A program made the translations under genes and the position numbers. A stretch of DNA of 64,000 bases from Caldalkalibacillus salinus (GTDB taxonomy: Bacteria > Bacillota > Bacilli > Caldalkalibacillales > JCM-10596), in contig NZ_JAERVL010000030.1 in NCBI RefSeq assembly GCF_016745835.1, forward strand, positions 1-64,000, read 5' to 3'. The notes beneath the pieces are model-generated. The model searched no databases. It was not told the origin of the DNA and saw only the letters and a program-made list of their open reading frames with translations. This document shows, in pieces, positions 18,221 through 27,441 of the stretch (position 1 is the stretch's first letter; each line of letters begins with the position of its first letter).

Positions 18221-19912
18221 ATGTCACAACGCAACCATGTCGAAGATGATATCACCATTGCTCAACAAGCTTCAATGAAGCGCATTGCCGAGATTGCAGA
18301 AAGTATTGGACTGTCGGAGGATGATTATGAACCCTATGGCCACTACAAAGCAAAATTAGGTATGAATCTGTCAAAAAAACTAGCGTCACGCCCTGATGGG
18401 AAATTGATCTTAGTGACTGCCATTAACCCTACACCTGCGGGTGAAGGAAAGTCCACTGTCACTGTGGGGCTAGGTCAAGCGCTCAACCGTCTTGGTCATC
18501 AAGCGATAGTCGCTTTACGAGAACCTTCATTAGGACCGACCATGGGCATTAAAGGTGGGGCCACAGGCGGGGGATACTCACAAGTTCTTCCTATGGAGGA
18601 TATTAATCTCCACTTCACAGGAGATCTGCATGCTATTACAGCAGCCAATAACGCTTTATCTGCTATCATAGATAACCACATTCATCAAGGTAATGAATTG
18701 GGTATTGACCCTCGGCGCGTGATTTGGAAACGTGTCGTCGACCTTAATGACCGAGCTTTAAGGCAAGTCATTGTGGGGCTAGGTGGGCCCATAAAAGGTG
18801 TCCCACGTGAAGATGGTTTTGAAATTACTGTGGCCTCCGAGGTGATGGCTGTACTTTGCCTCAGCCATGATATACTAGACCTGAAAGAACGTCTAGCTAA
18901 TATCGTCATCGGTTATACGTACGCAAAAGAACCGGTTACTGTCGGACAGCTCAATGCCCAAGGCGCTATGGCCCTTTTACTTAGGGAAGCGATTAAGCCC
19001 AACCTCGTTCAGACACTGGAAAACACGCCCGCTCTCATTCATGGAGGGCCATTTGCCAATATTGCTCACGGATGTAACAGCTTGATAGCCACAAAAATGG
19101 GGTTAAAGCTAGCCGATTATACGGTGACGGAAGCTGGATTTGGTGCAGACCTCGGCGCGGAAAAGTTTATGAATATCAAATCCCGTATAGGGCGTTTAAG
19201 TCCCAACGCAGTGGTGATCGTGGCTACCATTCGTGCCCTTAAAATGCACGGTGGGGTCCCAAAAGATCAATTAAAAGAAGAAAACGTCTCGGCTTTGCAA
19301 AAAGGATTGCGAAACCTAGAGAAACATGCAGAAACGATACAGGCATTCGGTGTTCCTTTTGTCGTCGCTATTAACCGTTTCGTCACGGACACGGATGAAG
19401 AAATTAGCAATCTACAACAGTGGTGTGGGCAAAAAGGTTACCCGGTCGCTTTAACCGACGTTTGGGCTCATGGTGGTGCTGGTGGCGAAGAACTGGTCAA
19501 TACTTTAATCCCTCTCATAGAAGACCAACCTAACCCTGAACCTAAATTTACTTACGACACATTACAATCCATTGAGGAAAAAGTATTCCAAATTGCCACT
19601 AAGGTGTACGGAGCACAGGACGTAGAATTTAGTCCAAAAGCGAAGAAACAAATACAGGCGTTCAACGAACATGGGTGGCATAACCTTCCGATTTGTATGG
19701 CTAAGACACAATACTCACTCAGCGATGTGCCAAGTCAACTCGGTCGACCTCAAGACTTTACGGTCACTATACGGGAATTTAAACCGTCAGTGGGTGCCGG
19801 CTTTATCGTCGCTCTTACGGGTGATGTCATGACCATGCCTGGCTTGCCAAGGGTACCTTCCGCTATGCACATGGATATAGACCAAGATGGTGAAGCGAAG
19901 GGTTTATTTTAA
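18221..19912 (+). CDS. fhs: Formate-tetrahydrofolate ligase
   Basis: A 563-residue enzyme making 10-formyl-THF from formate, THF and ATP for one-carbon metabolism. The P-loop [14 protein letters not shown] and the [11 protein letters not shown] motif are intact. Two adjacent ATG codons (18218, 18221) follow AAGGAGGA; the second has the better 8-base spacing. Reading frame stays open upstream to 18089 but lacks a ribosome binding site. Length matches the family (about 555-560). A terminator follows. Confidence 0.95.
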   Translation: MSQRNHVEDDITIAQQASMKRIAEIAESIGLSEDDYEPYGHYKAKLGMNLSKKLASRPDGKLILVTAINPTPAGEGKSTVTVGLGQALNRLGHQAIVALREPSLGPTMGIKGGATGGGYSQVLPMEDINLHFTGDLHAITAANNALSAIIDNHIHQGNELGIDPRRVIWKRVVDLNDRALRQVIVGLGGPIKGVPREDGFEITVASEVMAVLCLSHDILDLKERLANIVIGYTYAKEPVTVGQLNAQGAMALLLREAIKPNLVQTLENTPALIHGGPFANIAHGCNSLIATKMGLKLADYTVTEAGFGADLGAEKFMNIKSRIGRLSPNAVVIVATIRALKMHGGVPKDQLKEENVSALQKGLRNLEKHAETIQAFGVPFVVAINRFVTDTDEEISNLQQWCGQKGYPVALTDVWAHGGAGGEELVNTLIPLIEDQPNPEPKFTYDTLQSIEEKVFQIATKVYGAQDVEFSPKAKKQIQAFNEHGWHNLPICMAKTQYSLSDVPSQLGRPQDFTVTIREFKPSVGAGFIVALTGDVMTMPGLPRVPSAMHMDIDQDGEAKGLF

Positions 19913-19998
19913 GGCGATATCATAATCCAAGTACCCACTTCCATTCAATTCTTTCTCCTCGGAGTTTAATATTCTAGAGTGTTTTAGAACGAATGCAT

Positions 19999-20030
19999 GG
20001 AGAGCTCATACTAACAAGCTCTCCTTTTTA
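19999..20030 (+). terminator. Terminator of fhs
   Basis: GGAGAGCT and AGCTCTCC form an 8-bp stem followed by TTTTT. Confidence 0.9.
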
Positions 20031-20126
20031 ACTTGAAGTAAATGACTTCTGTATAACACTAAACCTCACATGCTATCTCCAAGAAATACATTTAACTAAC
20101 TCCATTGGTTTTATCATTTCAATTCA

Positions 20127-21284
20127 TTATTGTATGACGCCTGTGCGCGCGAGATCACAATCAACTTTCACGTTGATCTCAGCCTTTTTGAATTTTTCAT
20201 GCCAATTTTCCCTATTAATGTCACCATTTCTAACTGTACTACGATAAACTTCACCAAACCCAATAACGTCTGCTTCATGTTTCTGTAGTGTTTGTATCAC
20301 CTTTTTCATTTCATTTGTCACCGCTGCTGCGATGAGATCTTCTACTTTACTAAATACCTTTGGATCTGATAACTCAATGGGCATGGTGATTTCCTGCAAG
20401 CGTGCTTTGAGATAGATTTCTACATCAAAAGCTGGTTTTTCTGGATCCACCAACGTGATTCGTCTATTACTGTGGATGTTCTCGATAATAAAATTAACCA
20501 AATCATCATTAAGATTGTTCTTGTCTATCCCATGGTCTTCTAATTGCGCTGCCTTTACGCCTAATTCAATACTCCCTGCTTTGAACTGATCCACTACTAA
20601 TTTTACAAAAAAACTTTCCCGTGGTTTAATCGTCCCCTTCATTTTATCATCACAGAATAGGGCTAACTCCGTTATCTTGACCTCGTCGCCTTGACGTTGG
20701 ACAATAGGTAACATAGGGTCCTTCCCAATAGCAAAGTAATCATGGACAAATTCGTGTAACGTGGGAGAAATTATTTGTTCGTTTCTAATATTTTGATCCA
20801 CAAGTTGGTACAGATAGGACCCTATGTTAGGAATTTGTTTATATTGATGGGACAAAATTTCTTCGGCGGTCCCGTCACCGACCATCAGATAGACCATCGA
20901 ACCGATTGTGGCATCCCTCGCTAGTGTATCAATTTCTTCAAATAGGCCCTCTTCTGCAACTTCCCTACCAAAGACACTCACCCGTAACTGGCCTGAACCA
21001 AGTTTATTTGATGACTTTAAATTTTGTACATTACGATTACCTTTGCTTGTGAAAGCTGTACTTTTTAGAATAATCATGGCTTCCTCTGCTTCAGGTTCAA
21101 ATTGGTGCACCACCGAAGTCGTTTTCATTCTCCCATTTTCATGCTCATCATAACCGACAGCGATAATAATCCCCATTTCTTCAAGGATCGTCGTCTCTAC
21201 ACATCCCACAAGTAGTACGATCGTTAAGAAAACAAGGCAGGACTTACTTATCCAGGATGGTATAATCTTTTGACGTAGGCACAT
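20127..21284 (-). CDS. Ger(x)C family germination lipoprotein
   Basis: A 385-residue C subunit of the second germinant receptor. Signal peptide with lipobox LVGC, followed by ETTILEEMGIIIAVGYD as in the family. The ATG at 21284 follows AAGGAGT; an in-frame TTG at 21317 lies inside the upstream gene without a site. It starts 5 bases after the permease stop, so it is translationally coupled. The C-terminal part has the NWHEKFKKAEINVKVDCDL segment usual in GerC proteins. Last gene of operon 2. Confidence 0.92.
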   Translation of the reverse strand: MCLRQKIIPSWISKSCLVFLTIVLLVGCVETTILEEMGIIIAVGYDEHENGRMKTTSVVHQFEPEAEEAMIILKSTAFTSKGNRNVQNLKSSNKLGSGQLRVSVFGREVAEEGLFEEIDTLARDATIGSMVYLMVGDGTAEEILSHQYKQIPNIGSYLYQLVDQNIRNEQIISPTLHEFVHDYFAIGKDPMLPIVQRQGDEVKITELALFCDDKMKGTIKPRESFFVKLVVDQFKAGSIELGVKAAQLEDHGIDKNNLNDDLVNFIIENIHSNRRITLVDPEKPAFDVEIYLKARLQEITMPIELSDPKVFSKVEDLIAAAVTNEMKKVIQTLQKHEADVIGFGEVYRSTVRNGDINRENWHEKFKKAEINVKVDCDLARTGVIQ

Positions 21285-21288
21285 TTGA

Positions 21289-22404
21289 TTAAGACTCCTT
21301 TTTAGATTTTTGAGCAAAATACTTCTTCTTAATAATCACCATCATAAACAGAATGACAGGATAAATGACGGTCAAGGCTAGCCCAAACTTACCTGTAAGA
21401 TCCGTCATCTCGTTAATTTCCACCCTTGTACCCAAGAATAAGTTGCCAACTAATATAATGGGTAGCAGGATATAAAGGGTATTTTTTTGTTTGAAATTAA
21501 ACATTCTTTTAAAGCCACGGGTAATGGCCCATACAATGAGTAAAAGGTTCGGGAGGATGATCAACATCCATATGGACACAGCTAGATACTCAAAACGCTC
21601 AATAAAAGGAAGCTGTATGATTTTAAACATCGTAATCGTACCAAATATGACACTCATCATTTGACCCTGACTGAAATACACAAGACTTACAATCATAACG
21701 CCAACATAGACAATGGCTGTCAGTAAGAGGCCTAAGTGGGCATACTTTTGGACCTTGTCCTTTTCCTTTACAAATGGGTAAATAAAATAAATAATTTCAA
21801 AACCCACAATGGTAAAGGACATTTTGTAGGCCCCGCGAATCAATGATTTTAGATCACTCTCAAGTATTGGTAAGATTTGATTCCATTCTGCGAACTGTAA
21901 CGGGTAGTAGCTAAACAAAAGCATCCAAAACGTCAAGATAAATGAGAGAAAACAAACCCCAACAACAGCTCTGATGCCTCCCCTTACGCCGTAAAGGACA
22001 AGAAATAATATAAAAAAGGCAATGAGATAATTGGGGATATCCGGAAAAACCCATGTTTGAACGATTTCCGTGTATGTGCGGAGAATAATACTGATGGCGG
22101 TCATTAGGTAGAAAATGTAAATGCAGCTCATGATACGCCCTAAATGTTTTCCATATACATCGTGATGGACGCCGTATAGATCGGTGGATTCATAAATTTC
22201 TAATGTTTTAATGATTAAATAAGTGATGATATGAACCACGACAACGGAAATAATGACGGATACCCAAGCGTCGTGTTTTGCCTCTTCAAATATAATGCGT
22301 TGAAAACCTGCCATACCCACGCCCACCTGATTTGTGTGTACAGCAAAAAAAACCAAGAAGGCGTTAAATAGTAGGTATTCTTTTGGGCGTTCGACCACTC
22401 GCAT
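21289..22404 (-). CDS. GerAB/GerKB-type spore germination permease
   Basis: A 371-residue B subunit with about ten membrane segments, APC superfamily. The N-terminal FLVFFAVHTNQVGVGMAGFQR is the characteristic first span of the family. It starts 8 bases after the A-subunit stop with AGGTGA as the ribosome binding site. Sequence differs clearly from the B subunit of operon 1, so the two receptors likely sense different germinants. Confidence 0.92.
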   Translation of the reverse strand: MRVVERPKEYLLFNAFLVFFAVHTNQVGVGMAGFQRIIFEEAKHDAWVSVIISVVVVHIITYLIIKTLEIYESTDLYGVHHDVYGKHLGRIMSCIYIFYLMTAISIILRTYTEIVQTWVFPDIPNYLIAFFILFLVLYGVRGGIRAVVGVCFLSFILTFWMLLFSYYPLQFAEWNQILPILESDLKSLIRGAYKMSFTIVGFEIIYFIYPFVKEKDKVQKYAHLGLLLTAIVYVGVMIVSLVYFSQGQMMSVIFGTITMFKIIQLPFIERFEYLAVSIWMLIILPNLLLIVWAITRGFKRMFNFKQKNTLYILLPIILVGNLFLGTRVEINEMTDLTGKFGLALTVIYPVILFMMVIIKKKYFAQKSKKES

Positions 22405-22412
22405 AATATCAC

Positions 22413-23996
22413 CTATTCATCTATATCTTTCTCTTTGGCTAACGACTGGGCATGTGTTCTCTTATCGCTATGATTACGTGTAAACACAGGACGTTTGTTG
22501 AAAAATTGCCATGGTAAACGTACGATACTATCCTTGAGGTCGGATATACGCAGAGGATAAACGGGTGCCAAGTAAGGTCTCCCTAAGCTCGTCTGACGTA
22601 TCAGATGGAGAAGTAAAAAGGTGACCCCAAACATCATACCGATAAATCCCCATAGTCCAGCCATAATAATCATTGGAAATCGAATGACACGAATGGCTGT
22701 CCCCATCAAATAACTAGGAGCCGTAAAGGAAGCTAAAGCCCCCAATGCGACAATCATGATGAGAATGTTACTTGTAAAACCAGCCTGTACGGCTGCTTGC
22801 CCTATCACAATACCGCCGACGATCCCCATCGTTTGACCGACTTTAGCGGGTAGACGAGCCCCAGCTTCTCGTAATAGCTCAATAATAAATTCTAATAAAA
22901 GCGCTTCGAATAAAGGAGGAAATGGTACTCTAGACCTCGATTCGGCTAACGGCACTAACATGGCTTGTGGAATAACTTCATAATGATAGGTCACAGAGGC
23001 CACATACATCGGTGTGAACAAAACAGATAAGGCCATGGCGATCAAACGGACCATACGGATAAAGGTAGCCATGTTCCAACGAATATAACTATCCTCGTTT
23101 GTGGAAAAGAAATCTATAAACGTGTTCGGACATGTTACGACAAACGGACTGCCATCAACCAAGATAGCGACTTTACCTTCAAGTAAGGATGACCCAACAG
23201 TATCAGGACGTTCAGTCACACTAATTTGAGGAAATATCGTGGTTGAGTTATCCTCAATCAACTGTACAAGGATATTGGAGTCTATAATGCCATCAAAATC
23301 CAAATCCTTAATTCTTTGCCGAACGGTATGGACATTCTCAGGATCAGCAAGACCATGCACATACATGACTGTCACTTCTGTTTTTGAGACCTCACCCGCT
23401 TTTATGGATTCTGTCACTAAATCGGGATTACGTATGTAGTTACGTATCAATGAAATATTGGTGCTAAGATTTTCAGCAAAAGCGACTTGGGGTCCTAGGA
23501 TGTGTGTCTCCACTTCTGGAGATGTGATATTCCTTGCAGGTACACTAGCAGCATCAAACATAAAACCTTCCTGCACCTTCTCTATGTAGATATAAACCCA
23601 GCCTCGCAGTATTTTATCTGCTACTTGTTCCTTTGTGCTCGTAAAATTTGAGTCTTCTAGAGGGAATTTTTCAATTAAATCTTCAAGATGATACCCAGCA
23701 TCAAGCTTAATCAAACGTTTCAGTACATCTCTATCTATAATATTTTTGTCCACTAAATTCTCAAAAAAGATAACCAGAGCTTTAGAATTTTGAATACTCA
23801 CTTCGCGTATGACGAGATCGTTACTATGATGGAAAAAAGATTTAAACGATTGCATGGCATGTTTAACACTTTTAAAGGTGAGTCTATCCTGTGGGTTACT
23901 TTTTTTGGATGTGGAAGTATTATTTTGTTCTTGGTACGGGTCAGTCTCTTGTTGTTTGTTGTTTTTCTTTAAAGTCTTATTAAATTTGAAGAACAT
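22413..23996 (-). CDS. GerA-family germination receptor A subunit
   Basis: A 527-residue A subunit. The N-terminal soluble part begins with a polar, Lys/Gln-rich stretch, then holds NYIRNPDLV and PQISVTERPDTVGSSLLEG, matching the family. The membrane half has PFPPLFEALLLEFIIELLREAG. GGGGAG precedes the ATG. First gene of an A-B-C operon, the order seen in the gerA operon of Bacillus. Works in the inner spore membrane. Confidence 0.95.
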   Translation of the reverse strand: MFFKFNKTLKKNNKQQETDPYQEQNNTSTSKKSNPQDRLTFKSVKHAMQSFKSFFHHSNDLVIREVSIQNSKALVIFFENLVDKNIIDRDVLKRLIKLDAGYHLEDLIEKFPLEDSNFTSTKEQVADKILRGWVYIYIEKVQEGFMFDAASVPARNITSPEVETHILGPQVAFAENLSTNISLIRNYIRNPDLVTESIKAGEVSKTEVTVMYVHGLADPENVHTVRQRIKDLDFDGIIDSNILVQLIEDNSTTIFPQISVTERPDTVGSSLLEGKVAILVDGSPFVVTCPNTFIDFFSTNEDSYIRWNMATFIRMVRLIAMALSVLFTPMYVASVTYHYEVIPQAMLVPLAESRSRVPFPPLFEALLLEFIIELLREAGARLPAKVGQTMGIVGGIVIGQAAVQAGFTSNILIMIVALGALASFTAPSYLMGTAIRVIRFPMIIMAGLWGFIGMMFGVTFLLLHLIRQTSLGRPYLAPVYPLRISDLKDSIVRLPWQFFNKRPVFTRNHSDKRTHAQSLAKEKDIDE

Positions 23997-24080
23997 GACA
24001 ATCTCCCCTAGCAGGTGTTTTTTTTATTTTGTCCAAGTTCTGGTTATCTATGAGCTCTGATTAAACGCAACGTCAATCAC

Positions 24081-24115
24081 AAAAAAGCCCAGGCCAAATG
24101 ACTGCGACCTGAGCT
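24081..24115 (-). terminator. Terminator after the GerPF-like gene
   Basis: On the minus strand AGCTCAGG and CCTGGGCT pair (one G-T wobble) and TTTTTT follows, 20 bases after the gene. Confidence 0.8.
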
Positions 24116-24135
24116 CTCTTTGTTTTATTGTTTAA

Positions 24136-24348
24136 CTAGTATTTTTTCATCACTTGATCCTTACCATCTGGGTCTACCGAAACGTTCCATTCCATGTTTT
24201 TAGCTAAATTATAGTCTCCTATAAGCGCCTGCCCGCCAATAGCCTTTTCATCAGCTTTTAAACCCTTGTGGATAGAGGGACCGAAGTTAATGGAACTATT
24301 TCCTGCTACCTCGTTCACTTTAAAAATACCGATCTTACCTAAAGCCAT
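24136..24348 (-). CDS. GerPF/GerPA-type spore germination protein
   Basis: A 70-residue protein of the GerPA/GerPF family. IGIFKVNEVAGNSSINFGPSIH is close to the family's VNxxxNSGxxNxGD-like N-terminal pattern. In Bacillus these proteins help small germinants cross the spore coat. Here it stands alone rather than in a gerPABCDEF operon. The ATG at 24348 was chosen for its GAGGAGTGAGG site; an upstream in-frame ATG (24381) has none. It is separated from operon 2 by a terminator. Confidence 0.75.
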   Translation of the reverse strand: MALGKIGIFKVNEVAGNSSINFGPSIHKGLKADEKAIGGQALIGDYNLAKNMEWNVSVDPDGKDQVMKKY

Positions 24349-24489
24349 GACCTCACTCCTCTTTCCTGCCGTTGCACCCATGTCCTTTTTATTCTTACCA
24401 TATTCTTAGTCTGAAGCCGTTATTCCATATGTTCAAAATGGCGGCCAAAGCAATATGACATGTATTCATACTATGCAACGCCTAGAATG

Positions 24490-24611
24490 GGTGTGTCGGG
24501 TGGGCCTCCAGTATAACAGTATTGATATGGGATATCACAAGCGAATGTGAACCTGGCCTTGGAGGAGGCAACCATTGGACCTGTATACCCTTACGGGGTA
24601 TGTGTTTTTTG
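24490..24611 (+). other. Possible structured RNA or copper operator region
   Basis: A gene-free stretch with complementary GGCCTCCA (about 24503) and TGGAGG(A)GGC (about 24560), a TGATAT/ATATCA hairpin, and at the end ATACCC-TTACG-GGGTAT (24585-24601) followed by GTGTTTTTTG. The last element could be a plus-strand terminator of a small RNA. It also resembles the CsoR copper-repressor operator. I cannot decide between the two. Confidence 0.3.
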
Positions 24612-24643
24612 AAAAGAAGCGTGTCACCTTAAAAGGTCACACG
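24611..24643 (-). terminator. Terminator of copZ
   Basis: CGTGTCACCTT and AAGGTCACACG form an 11-bp stem with one mismatch and a CTTCTTTTC tail on the minus strand, 30 bases after the copZ stop. Confidence 0.75.
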
Positions 24644-24671
24644 ATCCTTTATCACATATTGATTTGCAGTT

Positions 24672-24884
24672 CTATGCACTGACCACGTCAAAACCTTGTT
24701 CATCGATGGTTTCCTTAATTTTATCTAGATTGACAACTTTGCTATCATACTCTACATCGACTAGACCCTGATCTAGATTCACCTTAACGGATGAGACACC
24801 TTGAATTTCTCCTACACTACCTTCAACTGAAGATACACAGTGTCCACATGACATTCCCTCGACTTTCAATGTTTCTTTGACCAT
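24672..24884 (-). CDS. copZ: Copper chaperone CopZ
   Basis: A 70-residue heavy-metal-associated domain protein with the metal site GMSCGHC (Cys13 and Cys16). CopZ delivers Cu(I) to a CopA-type P-ATPase. No copA or csoR is next to it in this window, unlike the usual copZA operon. ATG follows AAGGAGGAC. The SCGHC sequence is CopZ-like rather than mercury-type. Probably copper-controlled, since a CsoR-like repeat overlaps its putative promoter. Confidence 0.9.
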   Translation of the reverse strand: MVKETLKVEGMSCGHCVSSVEGSVGEIQGVSSVKVNLDQGLVDVEYDSKVVNLDKIKETIDEQGFDVVSA

Positions 24885-24965
24885 GACAAGTCCTCCTTAA
24901 ACTTATAATATCACTTTGAAACAATGCTATGTCTTACCATAGAACGGACCCTTTCTTCTCCTTTT

Positions 24966-24995
24966 ATGTTAGTATACCCCTCCTACGTATGTAAA
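24966..24995 (-). promoter_or_regulatory. copZ promoter with CsoR-like repeat
   Basis: On the minus strand TTTACA (24995-24990) and TAACAT (24971-24966) are spaced by 18 bases, and the spacer holds an ATAC...GTAT inverted repeat with a G-rich centre (24974-24990). G-rich ATACC/GGTAT repeats over the spacer are the layout of CsoR operators. The match is partial. Confidence 0.4.
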
Positions 24996-25092
24996 GTCAC
25001 GCCTCTTCCTTCCAACCTATTATCTAGTACGTATATTCTAGTACACGCTCGTCATACAATAGTATAACGCTAAAAATTGGAGGGTTTGGTGA

Positions 25093-25272
25093 ATGACGGA
25101 TCGGATTAAAACGAAGGATATACTCGCCTTTATCCAGCGGAAGATAAATGAAAGAACACTACGTCAGCGTCTTAAAACGAGCGCTAACAAAAAATCAGGA
25201 CACGCCACAGATCACCAAAAACAAGCTCGTACTGACCCAGATCGTAAGAACCGTGATAAACAGCAGGTCTGA
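25093..25272 (+). CDS. Small basic hypothetical protein
   Basis: A 59-residue open frame preceded by TTGGAGGG at a normal distance. The product is very basic and hydrophilic (IQRKINERTLRQRLKTS, ending DRKNRDKQQV), with no membrane segment or cysteines. It stands alone between copZ and namA. It could bind nucleic acid or be a spore or stress protein; I recognise no family. The good ribosome binding site and lack of overlap support it as real. Confidence 0.5.
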   Translation: MTDRIKTKDILAFIQRKINERTLRQRLKTSANKKSGHATDHQKQARTDPDRKNRDKQQV

Positions 25273-25383
25273 TAAAGAAGGTTGACGTAAGATGTATGAC
25301 CACTTCTTCTCTCTTATTGATCCTAAGCATTTTTCATGACGTATGGATCGACGCATGATAAAATCCTAATTGTTATTTAGATA

Positions 25384-25409
25384 ATCGAAGCTTATATTCG
25401 ATATATAAT
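25384..25409 (+). promoter_or_regulatory. Inverted repeat and -10 box upstream of namA
   Basis: ATCGAA (25384-25389) and TTCGAT (25397-25402) form a perfect 6-bp inverted repeat with a 7-base gap, directly before TATAAT (25404-25409). No good -35 is present at the right distance, so the repeat may bind an activator or a redox-responsive repressor. Confidence 0.4.
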
Positions 25410-25429
25410 GAGACTTAGGAGGGTGTCAT

Positions 25430-26446
25430 ATGTCTATGTTATTCGAACCACACAAAATTAAAAATGTGACCTTAAAAAATCGTATCGTGATGTCCCCGAT
25501 GTGTATGTATTCTTGTGAGGACGAAGACGGTAAAGTTACTCCATTCCATCACACACACTATATTTCCCGTGCGGTTGGGCAAGTGGGATTGATTATGCTT
25601 GAAGCGAGTGCTATCAGACCTGAAGGTAGAATTTCGGCAAAGGACCTAGGTATTTGGAGTGACGAACATGTGACGGGGCTTAAAGGGCTTGTCCAAGAGA
25701 TTCACTCATACGGGTCAAAAGCGGCTATTCAACTTGCTCACGCCGGGCGTAAGGCAGAACTAGAAGGTTCTATCTTTGCACCAAGTGCTATTCCTTTTAA
25801 TGATAAAAGTAAAGTTCCAGAGGAAATGACCGTTGAACAGATTGATGCTACAATTCAAGCGTTTGTTGACGGTGCACGTAGAGCTAAAGAGGCCGGCTTT
25901 GATATTATTGAAATACACGGCGCCCACGGTTATCTCATTAACGAATTTTTATCCCCTCTAACCAATCATAGAACTGATGAGTATGGCGGAGATCAGAATC
26001 GCCGCTATCGTTTTCTTGAACAAACGATTGATCGTGTAAAAGAAGTATGGGATGGTCCTATTTTTGTCAGAATCTCCTCTAGTGACTACCATCAGGAAGG
26101 GATGAGCATTGAAGATTATGTCGAGTACGCCCAGCGTATGAAAGCCCAAGGCGTCGATCTCATTGATTGTAGTTCAGGTGGGGTTGTTCCGGCCTCTATA
26201 GACGTTTATCCTGGTTATCAAGTCACTTTTGCTGAAAAAATTAAACGTCAGGCTGACATAGAAACAGGGGCAGTGGGTCTGATCACTCACGGTTTACAAG
26301 CGGAGGAGATCCTAAAGAATGAACGTGCTGACTTAATCTTTCTTGCCCGTGAATTACTAAGAGACCCTTACTGGCCACGGACTGCGGCCGCTCAATTAGG
26401 TGTAAGTATTGAAGGACCTCGTCAATACGACCGGGCTTGGAACTAA
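25430..26446 (+). CDS. namA: NADPH dehydrogenase, old yellow enzyme (YqjM)
   Basis: A 338-residue FMN enzyme of the YqjM class that reduces alpha,beta-unsaturated aldehydes, ketones and nitro compounds. The YqjM-class hallmarks are visible: SPMCMYS with Cys25 and Tyr27, the HxxH pair in IHGAHGYL region, and the C-terminal Arg finger in QYDRAWN that reaches the neighbouring subunit. ATG follows TAGGAGGGTG. Cytoplasmic, tetrameric in the family, linked to detoxification of electrophiles. Own terminator. Confidence 0.95.
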   Translation: MSMLFEPHKIKNVTLKNRIVMSPMCMYSCEDEDGKVTPFHHTHYISRAVGQVGLIMLEASAIRPEGRISAKDLGIWSDEHVTGLKGLVQEIHSYGSKAAIQLAHAGRKAELEGSIFAPSAIPFNDKSKVPEEMTVEQIDATIQAFVDGARRAKEAGFDIIEIHGAHGYLINEFLSPLTNHRTDEYGGDQNRRYRFLEQTIDRVKEVWDGPIFVRISSSDYHQEGMSIEDYVEYAQRMKAQGVDLIDCSSGGVVPASIDVYPGYQVTFAEKIKRQADIETGAVGLITHGLQAEEILKNERADLIFLARELLRDPYWPRTAAAQLGVSIEGPRQYDRAWN

Positions 26447-26548
26447 GTTATCTGTCATAGCTTATTTCATCCTTGCATGAGCTGTAGTTGAAGTCGAAGA
26501 CACCTCAAACTGGGATGAGTACGATAAAAATATAAATGATCCAGCTAG

Positions 26549-26588
26549 AAACGCTCAGGGCCATCTGAGCGTTTTCTTTTTATTTTTT
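26549..26588 (+). terminator. Terminator of namA
   Basis: AAACGCTCAG and CTGAGCGTTT form a perfect 10-bp stem with a GGCCAT loop, followed by a T-rich tail. Confidence 0.9.
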
Positions 26589-26716
26589 GGGGTTTCACGG
26601 TTTGTTCATATATAATTCTTCTTCCTTTGTGGTAGACTAAATAGTAATAATATAAAGAATAGCTTAACTGTAAAAGTTCTAAATCCTAGTTTAAAAGGAA
26701 GGAGTGTATGACGTAA

Positions 26717-27337
26717 GTGAAGTCCAAAGGTCTATTCCTATTGCTCCTCATTGCCGTGATGACGATTACCTTTTACACGTCACAGACCGATAATTCCCCC
26801 GCTACTGATGACAATGATTTTCCTGTTTCTGCTGGCACCCAACCGGGCGATCATCATGAGGCAGATGAAAATGAAACGTCAGAGGTCATGGGATCTCAAG
26901 AGGTCAAAGCTGAAGTTGGTTTTCAAGCCCCTTCCTTTTTCCTAGAACACCTACATACAGGGGAAGAATACAGTCTGGATTCAACAGATAAACCTGTTTT
27001 AATTAACTTCTGGGCTTCTTGGTGTGGTCCCTGTAAGCTTGAAGCACCTGACATGGTCAAGGTATATGAGGAATATGGGGAACACATCGACATCTACGCC
27101 ATCAATTTAACGGATGTTGACGACATCCCACAAGTGGAAAGTTTCGTTGAAGAGTATGGTTTCACTTTTCCTGTTTTATTAGATGAAGAAGGAAAAGTTG
27201 CCGATCAGTATAACGTTATGGCCATTCCTACGACATTCGTAGTAAACAGTGAAGGCGAAGTAACGGCCAAACACCAAGGATATGCCACCATGGATGATCT
27301 TATTCATATCGTTTCAGAGGTTGTAGAGGAAAGTTAG
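26717..27337 (+). CDS. Membrane-anchored TlpA/ResA-like thioredoxin
   Basis: A 206-residue protein with an N-terminal signal anchor (about residues 4-21), an acidic linker (about 25-70) and a thioredoxin-fold domain with active site WASWCGPCK (Cys about 105/108). It acts outside the membrane, reducing disulfides, for example in cytochrome c maturation or spore proteins. The start is GTG at 26717, 12 bases from AAGGAAGGAG; an ATG at the ideal distance (26708) reads only two codons (ATG ACG TAA) and ends exactly at the GTG. No ccd genes nearby. Confidence 0.85.
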   Translation: MKSKGLFLLLLIAVMTITFYTSQTDNSPATDDNDFPVSAGTQPGDHHEADENETSEVMGSQEVKAEVGFQAPSFFLEHLHTGEEYSLDSTDKPVLINFWASWCGPCKLEAPDMVKVYEEYGEHIDIYAINLTDVDDIPQVESFVEEYGFTFPVLLDEEGKVADQYNVMAIPTTFVVNSEGEVTAKHQGYATMDDLIHIVSEVVEES

Positions 27338-27390
27338 ATTACAGTCAAATATTGCTTTTTGAGATTTTGAATCCTTTACATTTAGCACGG

Positions 27391-27441
27391 AACCCCATCA
27401 ACGCCAAACCCAAGTTATGGCGTTAGATGGGGTTCTGTTTT
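27391..27441 (+). terminator. Terminator of the thioredoxin-like gene
   Basis: AACCCCATC plus AACGCC (27391-27405) pair with GGCGTT plus GATGGGGTT (27419-27434), followed by CTGTTTT. The stem overlaps the stop codon of the convergent acetyltransferase gene. Confidence 0.85.

Noticed and set aside
21282-21317. TTG start for the second GerC gene inside the permease gene
   Set aside because: It has no ribosome binding site, while the ATG at 21284 has AAGGAGT at the right distance.
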